In this document: positions 1 to 9,700 of the stretch, in pieces | How positions within the stretch are numbered: position 1 is the first letter of the stretch | How the letters are laid out: every line of letters starts with the position of its first letter | Assembly: GCA_037954325.1 (NCBI GenBank) | Contig: JBBMNZ010000009.1 | Coordinates: 8,538,001 to 8,602,000 of the forward strand | Reading direction: 5' to 3' | From: Fistularia commersonii | Lineage: Eukaryota > Chordata > Actinopteri > Syngnathiformes > Fistulariidae | Length of the DNA: 64,000 nucleotides | The notes under the pieces: model-generated | Databases searched by the model: none | The model's input: the letters and a program-made list of their open reading frames with translations, nothing else | Told to the model about the DNA's origin: nothing | Position numbers and translations under genes: made by a program

Positions 1-79
1 CCTGTTCAACACAATGCGCCACTAGCCTTTTACTTCCTTTCTGTTTTAACATAAGTTTATGTTGTGTTTGTCTTTTCAG

Positions 80-134
80 GCGTGCGGTGACTTCATCGAA
101 ACCGCAGCGTCAAAGCTCAGCGGTTGACCTTAAG
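80..134 (+). other. ankra2: ankra2 5' UTR part of the first visible exon
   Basis: A pyrimidine-rich tract ending in CAG at 77-79 is a good splice acceptor, so the exon carrying the start codon begins at 80. The remaining 5' UTR exon and the promoter therefore lie to the left of the window. Bases 1-79 are the end of that upstream intron. Confidence 0.75.
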
Positions 135-3023
135 ATGGACACCGTCTCTATGTCCACCTCTGACGGGACAGCCGACTGTCCTCTGGTCTCGGAGGACATG
201 GAGGAGATCTGTGTGATGCCAGACATCAGCGCCATCAAGACTGAACAGTCGGTGGATACGAGTCCAGATAACCCAGGCAACCAAAATGTGGCGATGGGGA
301 TAAAATTCATCCTGCCCAACCGGTTTGATATGAACGTTTGTTCGAGATTTGTCAAATCGCTAAACGAAGAGGACAGCAAGAACATCCAGGATCAGGTCAA
401 CTCTGATTTAGAAGTGGCTTCTGTGTTATTCAAAGGTAACCAAAAGGAGGTTATCTGTCTTTCAGTGTAACTCGCTGGTTGTCTGGTTATGTCTGAGGCT
501 GCTGCTAGTTAAGCAATGTCCATAATCTTCAATATTTTTATATTATATTAATATGATTTATTTTAATAGTGTACTACATTTTGTCAGTAGTAAGGTTTTA
601 ATTGCAATCCAAGAATCCATCTGTATGATTCAAATCCGTATGATTCAAGGATAACAAATTAAGAGGTATAGCTTTATGATTGTTATTGTTTGTCTCACAA
701 GCAGTCGCGAACAGCTTAAGACGGAACCGCTGTTCATTTTTGATTTGTTTGGCTTCACTAATTGTAAGGATTTTTTTTTTTTGGTCAACATACCATCTAA
801 GTAAAATTAAGAATTTATTTGGGTCAGTTCTGGTTCTACTCTGTTTTAGAATACCACTAAATCTTCTGACTAATTTTCTGGCCCTTTCAGCTGAGTGCAA
901 TATTCAGACATCGCCCTCTCCCGGGATACAGGTGCGCCATGTTTACACACCATCCACCACCAAACACTTTTCCCCAATTAAACAGTCCACCACACTCACC
1001 AACAAACACCGTGGCAATGAGGTGTCTTCTACTCCTCTTCTGGTACATTGTAAGTTAACTTCACTTGATAAAACGTTCCCTTTTTTAAATATTCTGAATG
1101 CTCAAGTCATTATGGGAACTACTATAAAGATATGCTCATTTTTCCTTTCAGCATTATCAATTCATCAGTTGGCAGCTCAAGGAGAAATGGTGTTTCTAGC
1201 CAGCAGGATTGAACAAGGTAGACACCAAACATATTAATCAAAGTGACCTGAAATTATATGAAACACCTGTCATTGTGTTATTTAAAATGCACAATAGGAT
1301 GTCACATTCAAATGTATTAATATTGACAGTATCAATTTGACAGTCATATGTTCTATGAATTGGCTTTATTTGTTTATTTTTATCTGATTGATAGAAACTG
1401 TGATCAATGTCCAAGATGAGGAAGGTTTCACTCCTCTGATGTGGGCAGCTGCACATGGACAAATTGCTGTGGTGGAGTTTCTACTTCAAAATGTATGGGA
1501 TGCCAATGCAAGACTTGCCTTTGTTTCGCATTCTTGTCATGCCCATCTATATTTGTTTGTTTTTCTTAAAGTTCTTATATTTAAGTGTTACAACAATTAT
1601 GTGTTAATACTATTTCATAGTAATTGGTGTCTGCAGTTATGTCTGGTTATCTTTTTTGGTCATATTGCCCAACCCACTATCATTCTTCAATACATCTATT
1701 GTCAATAAGAGGGTACCACATGTGTCGTCTGTGTTTATTTACTGGACACTATTTTACATGGTCACTGACTGCAGGGTGCTGACCCCAATCTCCTGGCCAA
1801 AGGAAGGGAAAGTGCTCTGTCCTTGGCCTGTAGTAAAGGATACACAGATATAGTGAAGATGCTCATTGACTGTGGCGTCGATGTTAATGAGTATGACTGG
1901 GTAAGAAGTCTAACCAAAGTATATAAACGCGTGTGTAGACTCCTGGTGTTGTCCTGCTGTGTAACTCTAAGTTCTTTTTGCTTCTTTCAGAATGGAGGAG
2001 CCCCCTTATTGTATGCTGTTCATGGGAACCATGTGCGCTGTGTTGAAATTCTATTAGGTCAGGAAACTTAACATAATTAATTTAATTTCATGTGAATTTG
2101 TTGTGCTTATGTATTCTAGTAATGATAATGATAATAATGTTTGTGCTTGCATGTCTTCCAGAAAGTGGTGCTGATCCGACCATAGAGTCAGATTCTGGAT
2201 TCAATGCGATGGATATGGCTGTGGCAATGGGACATCGAAATGGTATGTAAAAAAACAACACATTTATAATTTACTGTCTTTCAATAAAGTGTACCATGGA
2301 GCACTCCATATCATCTTTGGTTGCTGTGGATCTTGCTGCTGATTAGCTGTGAATAATTGCAGATATGGCAGAGTAAAACACAAAGCTCATATTGAGGTGT
2401 ATTTCACTTTCCAGTGTCAGCATTATTCCTGGATGTTGCGTGCATCCTCTTTCAGCAAAAAGCTGAGCAAACATCCTCATTCCAAATATGTCAAATTCAG
2501 ACAGATGGCCATTGGCATTATACTCAAAACATAGGCCTTCCAAGTCATCTTTGGAAGTACATATCTGCATCAAGAAATTATGCTGTTGGGAACACTGAAT
2601 TCCTGCACAGAATTATGTGGATTTTCAAAATAAAACAAATCACTCGAGAATGTTTCCATGTAAATGCTTTGTGGGAGGTCTTGTTGGTTCAGGTTATAAA
2701 AAAAAACTTTTGCTTAGGAACTGAACCGCACTTTGACTCGTTACTTTCCCAAGGTTGCGTAAAGTGTGTTGTAATAGTAACCCAATGTCAAAAAAAATGG
2801 TGCTTGCAAACAAAAGCCATCGTGTATTACATTGTCTAGTATTTATCTTTGTATGAATATGTAAACAAAGGGATGTATCAGTCCAATATCAGTATCCTTC
2901 TATTTTTATTTATTCCGGTTTATTTTGGATCATAAATGAACAGAATTTTTCTGTCATGTTTGCTCAGTTCAACAGGTGATGGAGGCACATTTACTGAAGT
3001 TACTAATGGGTATCAGAGAATAA
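135..3023 (+). CDS. ankra2: ankra2, ankyrin repeat family A member 2 (8 coding exons)
   Basis: Coding exons are 135-435, 891-1049, 1152-1217, 1395-1492, 1775-1900, 1991-2057, 2162-2242 and 2968-3023. Every intron is GT-AG, all phases join, and the sum is 954 nt (317 codons plus TAA). I recognise the family from memory: the conserved block FILPNRFDMNVCSRFVKSLN, the segment VRHVYTPSTTKHFSP, then ankyrin repeats over about residues 150-315 (for example GFTPLMWAAAHGQIAVVEFL in exon 4). Human ANKRA2 is 313 residues. The family is a cytoplasmic/nuclear adaptor whose ankyrin groove binds PxLPxI/L peptides, with megalin (LRP2), class IIa HDACs and CCDC8 as reported partners. The start is the ATG at 135; an open frame continues 5' to about 87 but has no ATG. 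The paralogue rfxank is the main alternative; the N-terminal block favours ankra2. The reading frame is intact. Confidence 0.95.
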
Positions 3024-4210
3024 TCTGTTACCCTGTTGGAAAACAGACACTGACAAGACAATGCTGGGCTCAGGACAATCAGCTGCTCGTAGTTCCAGTG
3101 TTGGGTCTCATGATATCCATTTTGGAAATTTTAAGCTGTGTATTTTTTTTAAGTTTGAGCCTGTTTGGTACAGGATTTTCAAACAGACTTGAATATTTTA
3201 AAGATAACAATCCAAATTGATAATTGGCTTGCATTCTTTGTACACTGAGAACATAAGTACTAAGCAAAATGTATCAGAAATAGACACTGCTAATTGCCCA
3301 ATTTCGGTTAATATCTCAAATATATCAGATATTATACATATGAAATAGTATTTATTGCACCAATATACATGGCAATATATCTTATGAAATATGAATATCA
3401 GGTCTTGAAATCAGACACTGATACATTAGTGTTGCCCTTTTTATTTTATTTTGGTCATTTCCAATTTTTCATTACTTGTGGGTTAGTAAATGTGATTGGG
3501 AACCAGAGAACTAAAGATACGAAACAGATGTAAGAATGAATGAACATCCTGAGGAACTCAGCATGTGCTTGGCTTCATCAGCACGCTGCCAAATAGCTGC
3601 AGCCCAGGACAGATTGTGCTTTAATTGAGCATGATAGTTTGTTTTAAGCATTTAAATTGCAAATTGAATGAAATGCCACCAGTAGCTGCTCCATTATTAT
3701 CCCATTTGTGGCACTTTTAAGAAGTGTTTTATTGTAAAAGAATGTACGAGTGAATATCAATTTGAAATGCATGATGGCAGTGCTGTCTGGTACTTCGCCA
3801 TGAAGACATTACCTGGATTGGAAATGATTTCTGACAAGCAACAGTACATAAGGCTCCAGCTGTGCTTTATGACTGCACCAACTGATTTCTTTATCTTGAA
3901 TGCATTTGTGTTTGTTGAGTGCATGGAGTTTATTTATTTTTAATCCTTTGTGTTGTAATGTGATACAATTTTAAATGTTTTTCTGCAATGTATTCAGTGT
4001 CCATTAGTGAATTTTAGAAAACACCACAACTCACTGACATTTCACACAACACAACTGTTTTTAATGAATTTACAGTTAAATTGACATTATTGACAGGTAT
4101 AATCATGCACAGATATGAATCTGTTTGCAAATGAAGAAAGTAAAACTATTGTTTGTATTCACTGAAACGATGCTGATATTTAAATAAAGTAAATATTTAA
4201 AAGTGTTTTC
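3024..4210 (+). other. ankra2: ankra2 3' UTR with poly(A) signal
   Basis: No open frame of note follows the ankra2 stop. The first AATAAA downstream on the + strand is at 4183-4188, followed by a G/T-rich stretch near 4200-4215. This suggests a 3' UTR of about 1.2 kb. An earlier AATAAA at 2283-2288 lies inside the last intron. The exact cleavage site is an inference. Confidence 0.5.
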
Positions 4211-4479
4211 CAGTATCCGTTTGATTTCTAATAACTATAGGCTAATAAAGTGTGTAAAGACCTAACCAGACAACCAAGTATTATAGCACATATCTGAGGA
4301 AACGTGAGTAAAATGTGATACTTCTTTAAATACTGAAGAACTGTGTTTAAACGCATGTTGTGTAAATCCAATATCTGTCTCCTTGTTTGTCTTGAGACTT
4401 TATGACCATATGAAGTCTTTGATAAAATAAGCATTTATAAATTGAGCTGAAATGACGTGCAAACGTTCTCAGTAGGCAG

Positions 4480-4722
4480 GTTTTCGGAATGGGCAGTATT
4501 TCAACGACGTTCCTTAATTTAAATTTTTATATTATATTGCATGCAATGATTGACACAATTTGCCAACCTGCAAATCGGACGTATGAAGAGTACGAGCTCT
4601 GATTGGCTGGATCCTCTCCGATTAGATCGTTACAAACAATTCTACAGCATAGACTTCCCGGAAGCGATTTCAATCAGTCGTCTTCAGTTCACAGCTTCTC
4701 GATTACACCCAGGATTTTCTGT
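4480..4722 (+). promoter_or_regulatory. possible orphan promoter and first exon
   Basis: The stretch contains ATTGGCTG (inverted CCAAT box) near 4601 and several CpGs. It ends at a strong splice donor, TTCT|GTAAGTATT, with the exon end near 4721. It lies between the 3' ends of two convergent genes, where no promoter is expected. I could not follow it into a coding exon. It may be a noncoding transcript start or chance. Confidence 0.25.
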
Positions 4723-4750
4723 AAGTATTTTTGCTGACTTTTGTTACAGA

Positions 4751-4962
4751 TGGCGGCGCAGTGGTAAGCCTTGTAAACCCTTCTGTGTGGGGTTTCCTCC
4801 GAGTTCTCCGGTTTCCTCCAAAAAGCATGCAGGTTAATTGAAAAAAGTTGGGAAAATTGCCCCGAATGAGTGAGTGACTGAATGGTTGTCTGCTGTAAAT
4901 ATGGCCCTGCGATTGACTGGCCAGCAGCCCCCGACCCTGAGAGCAGTGTGGATGGATCTGAA
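4751..4962 (+). repeat. degraded teleost dispersed repeat, copy 1
   Basis: The sequence holds GGCGGCGCAGTGGTAAGC, then CTCCGGTTTCCTCC, CATGCAGGTTAATTG, GGCCCTGCGATTGACTGG and GGATGGATCTGAA in order. I recognise this from memory as a very common teleost dispersed element, with internal deletions here. I do not assign a family name. A second copy in the same orientation lies in the last btf3 intron (8018-8193). Confidence 0.65.
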
Positions 4963-5837
4963 AGCACGAAAGTTGCCAAATGTGAACTGTGGCGCCTGTT
5001 AACGTCTTCTTACACTAGCCCCTCCACCTCACTTCGTGAACGTTGTAAAAAATTGTATGTTATCAGTCAGTCATTCACGCTAGAATGTGTCATGCTCGTG
5101 TCAGGAGATGGTCGGATCATCTTCCGCGCTTAAAGTTACTTGTTGTGGACATTTATGTTTTGCATGGTTGTTACCAATATGTTGGCAATTTTACAGCTTA
5201 CACAAAACACAATTTCGCTAATCCAGTCTCAACTGTGTAAGTGAACGCAAAACTTCTTTTGCAAAGGCATATTTGTGTGTTCTAATCAAAAGAAAAGTCT
5301 CTTCGAACAAGGTTAACCCTTATTCACCCTCGTTGTGCCTACATAAAAGGACAATCCTTATCTTGTGCAAAGAGCCTTACAGTTGTTGTCTTCTCGGATA
5401 ATTCGGCGTTCTAACCTTTTGTGATCAAACGTCAGGAAAGCAATCAATTGAAGACGTATCCAGATGTGTACAGACGTGTACAGACAAACATGATCTTTAT
5501 TAATTACGGATTCCAAATATCAAATAAGTCGCCCTGGGTGTATTTTAAGAATAAAATTCCCCGAATCAAAGTTCTTTCTGAAGGCAAGTAAAATCGAAGA
5601 AAAAAGTTTCTAATTGGCATAAGGTGTCTCATTAACTGCAGAACTCCAGGAGGTGGAGTTGGAGCTCCAGCTTTCAAACTGCTGCTGTAGCTGGAGATCT
5701 GCAGCATCACTTTACCTTCTCAAATTCTCCTATTGGTGGGTTTTGTGATTTTTTTTTTTTTTTTCCAGAGCAAAGAATTATGTGGAATGGGTGTTATCAT
5801 ACATTTGTGTGGATAACAGACATTGTGATGATGCGGT

Positions 5838-5883
5838 AATGAAGCTTTGAACAGTAATCAATATTACTGTTCAAAGCTTTATT
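5838..5883. repeat. near-perfect inverted repeat (hairpin)
   Basis: Arms 5838-5858 and 5863-5883 are reverse complements over 21 bases with a single mismatch (position 5841 against 5880). They are separated by a 4-base loop, CAAT. The arm core is AAGCTTTGAACAGTAAT. No open frame or known element is attached. It could be a MITE remnant or cruciform-forming DNA. Confidence 0.75.
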
Positions 5884-6264
5884 GCTTAATTGTAATTTCC
5901 CTTCAAAAATCACTGATGTGCTCTTTTTGGTCCTCATCGCTCACTTTTTCCTTGGGAAATAGACAAATATCCTGATTATTTCTAAGGATTGTTTTTCATT
6001 TACAGATTTAAACACATATGAATAGAGTTGCTAATTTTTCCCACGATTTTTATAAACAAGAAATAGCAACATAATGTACTTTCATAGAACAAATACCTTT
6101 TTCTTAGAATGGCAGAAATCTGTAAGTAAACTTAACGGGCAGAAAATTTTAACTTGTTGGATAATGTTGCCTTCAAGTTTTTCAGAAGATGGGAAGAAAA
6201 GGTAATATGTTCTTCTATTGCCCAGCCTTACATGTAATTGTAAAATTTTGTTTTCGTGATGGAG

Positions 6265-6730
6265 CAACAAAATCAGTCTGTTTATTGACAGTAGCAAAGA
6301 TTTATTCCAGACACGGTGGTTTCAGCGAGGCCACAGAATTAAGGTTCAGTAACTTGGAGGAAACAGATCATGAGCCCTAAAACATCACATTTTACACACA
6401 ATCTCGCACTAACTGGACATGCAGACCACAACAAGCATTTAGAGTCAGGTGGCAAAGAAGGAGTGGAATGAGTACTTAAAAAACTTTATCTTATACTGAT
6501 ACCCCTGTAATAATACTTTGGAGTACTATTCTAAAAAAAATACTCAAAGAATTCACTTAAGAGTACGCAAGTATTTTGTTCAGTTGTTGTAATACTTACA
6601 GAATTTTGACAGACTATCAATGATCCTTTTTACTTTTACTATTTACTTTCCACCTCTTGAATTGACAGAAAAACATCTTGTGTGCCACATAGTCCTGTCA
6701 AGTCTCGACAATGCAGAGTCTCAATTTCCT
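6265..6730 (-). other. btf3: btf3 3' UTR with two poly(A) signals
   Basis: Read on the - strand, AATAAA occurs at 6306-6301 and again at 6286-6281, about 425-450 nt past the btf3 stop codon. Either could end the transcript. No coding content is seen. Confidence 0.5.
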
Positions 6731-9700
6731 CTAGTTCGCCTCATCCTTGGATGCTTCATCAAAGTTCTCCACCAGATCTGAAACAACAAGATTGAGAGGT
6801 AATTTGACCAAGTAAGGAAGAAAGGCATGAGCCTCAGAGGTGCCAGAGTACAATTCTGCAAAAGTGTGTTTATGTGAAACATGATATACTTTGCTCATCT
6901 CTCCAACGTCTGCATACACGGTTGTGTTCAATATGAGGCCCTCACAATCACTGAAAGCAGCTGTATAAATTATAGTGCTTAGCATCAAAAAGTTAGCTTC
7001 AATTTCTCTGTGAAATGTGAGAAATCTTCCTCTCCAAAGTTTTGGCTCAAAGGGGTCGGGGGTTAAAATGGAAACAATTCGAAAGGTCTGAGTAAACATG
7101 TTCCTTTAGTGGGAGAACAAAAAGGAAACTTAACTCCAATAACAACATGATGGCAGCGGCTCTTAACCCGTTGCCATCAAGATTCATCTGCGCCTATTCT
7201 TTGAATACATGTGTGAGCATTTGTTACATTAGTGGACTCCAGCTACAGGCGGGGAAGTCCTGGGAAAAGCTGAGCTTGTTGTAATGGCAACCGCATGGCC
7301 CATTTTCTTCACAGAAAAAAACAAACGGAGTCTGAAGATCTTATAAACAATGAACATGATTCAAAAGTCTGCATGAGCCATTATCTGAATTCACTTCAGA
7401 CTCCCCTTGATATGAACCTAAAAGAAAAGCAACCCTAGTGTTTTTCGAAAATGAAATGCACACTAAAGCTATTCAAATTTTGAATAGATATTATGACAAT
7501 ATCTGTTAAAATAACCACAAAGGTCCAATATCAATACAATAAATCACATTTGCCCTGCTACTGATTATAATTGGCTTTATTCAACTTTTACTTCAAAGTC
7601 AGTTTAAAATGTAATAAATTTTAAAATTGGGTTTAAAAAGCATTTTCTGTATTCTCATTGATTAAGTAATTTTTGTAGATCTAAGTATTTTAATTACTTA
7701 TTGATGGTATTTTCCTATTTGTCAATAAAATGATATTGAAAAATGGATTGTGAAAAAAAAAATCATCACAAATGATATCTGACATTTGGTGTGCATTTTA
7801 AGTGCATTCATGTGCCCGGTTCAAAACAGAGAATGTAATCATTGTGCAAGAATGCAATTAAGATCACTATTTGTCATATAAGAAAATTCCGATAATGTAA
7901 AAGTTCTTATACGGCCATTTTCACCAACTGGTGCGTCAAACTGTTCTTGTATATTCTGACACATTCTCATTGGTCAAAGTTATTCAAACATTATTATGTT
8001 GGTTGGTAAATGATCCGAGCCCAAAAACATGCACCAGGTTAATTGGAAAAAAAAAAATGCCCCGAATGAGCGAGTGAATGGTTGCGTGTCTGTATATGTG
8101 GCCCTGCGATTTACTGGTGACCAGTCCAAGGTGTATCCCACCTCTTGCCCAATGACTAAATGCAGGATAAGTGGCAGAAGATGGATAGATGAGGTAAATC
8201 ATCCGTTAGAGTGATAAGTTTGAAATCTAAACTGCAACGCCTCAGTTTCTCCATTGAAATCCAAAGGTCTATAATGCATGAAGTTGACGGCATGGTAAAG
8301 CTCAAGATAACATTTCAGGGCTAAAGAGGCTGACAAAATCATGTCTGAAATGAAAGCTGCAAAGGGCACACTTCTCATGCTTCTGCCTCGGGGGTGATTT
8401 CTGAGGAATGAAGACTGCTGAAAAATTTAGTCTTGGACTAAAGTAACTGAAGCAGTGAATGGTGTGTCCCTGGAGACATGGGCTGTAAATAGGGTCGAAA
8501 AAGAAGTCGTGCACCATTAAAGCTGACACCAAAAAAGGCATAAGCAGCCTAATTGCTTAGCACAAGACGAGACTTTGCCAGGAAACATGGGTGAGAGTGA
8601 TGACATAGAGGCAGGATTTTTCTGAAGAAGGAATTTTTTCCATCAGTTATAAAGTTGAATTTTCTATTGCCTAGTTTTGTATTTCACATGCACAATGAGC
8701 CATTAAGAACATTCATGTATCAGTCATTTTTATGAAAGCAATACAAAATAGATCATTACAAATAAAGGCAGATTGGAAGTAGAATTGATTGGAATTGCAA
8801 CTCCGTCTGTCATGCAAAAGGCAGATTTGACAGGGAAAAATTGAAAGTTTTAGCAACCATTGGGGTAGTTTCTAAATCTCCACCATCAGCATTTATTTAA
8901 TGATAAGGAATATTAAATTCTAGACTGTATTTTGTAATATTTGTTTCCTCAATAACAATAGAAGCGCATTCCGTGTGCTACTTAAAATCTATTTATACCG
9001 ATTTTTACAAAATTCCATCAGATTTTTGTTCGGATAAAAAATGTCCTCATGAAAAAAATAATAATATGAAAAATCTTGACCTGGAGAAAATTAATTATTT
9101 AGTAACAAGAAATATTGAGAGATATTCAAACGCTCACCTGGAACTTCATCATCCTCCTCTTCTACTGCAGCAATTGGTGCTTTTCCATCTGTGGCTATAA
9201 AATCGGACAGTGTGTGAGTGTTTTTAAATGAAATTCTGAGGAACAGACTATAAATTTAACTGTTAGCTGTCAGCGTGACACATGCTGGATGGTGGACGTT
9301 TTGTCACACTGACCTTGTTTGGGCAAGGCCTCGGCCAGCCTCCGCAGGCTAGTAAGGCTGTCAGCTCCCAGCTGGTTCAAGATGCCTGGCAGCATCTCAG
9401 TCAGCTGCTTGGTCTCTGCGTGGCCAGTGATAGTAAAGGTGTTGGCAGCCAGTGAGGCCTGCACTTTGGGGTTGTTGAAGTGGATGACTGTCCCTTGATT
9501 TGTAAACATGTTGACCTGCAGGATCACACGTTGGTACACTTTAGATCACAAAACAAGCAAATCTGAAACAAGCTGATAGCTCATTAGTGTCAATAGCAGA
9601 AGTTTGCTTTCATTTATTAAAAATCTCCTCTGGGAAATCCCTTGGCAGAAATCTGAAAAAGGACAAACTGTAATAAACCATGCATCTTTTTTAAAATCAG

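Larger units (their letters stand above)
4211..6260. other. intergenic space between convergent ankra2 and btf3
   Basis: Apart from the orphan first-exon candidate, the dispersed repeat and the hairpin listed separately, I see no gene here. A TATA-like ACATAAAAGG sits near 5341-5350 and a poly(T) tract near 5751-5764. Short open frames in all frames lack recognisable domains. Confidence 0.6.

Noticed and set aside
87..134. An upstream extension of ankra2 starting at 87
   Set aside because: There is no ATG there. The frame opens on GTG within the 5' UTR, and the ATG at 135 has a good context and matches the family's start.
6778..7099. Extension of the last btf3 exon into a 122-codon frame
   Set aside because: Only the last 15 residues match BTF3. 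The acceptor TTTCAG at 6783-6778 and the phase with the previous exon show the rest is intron.
9195..9313. Continuation of the btf3 frame past the codons for ALPKQ
   Set aside because: A GT donor at 9313-9312 ends the exon, and the following codons do not match the family. The frame resumes at 9194.
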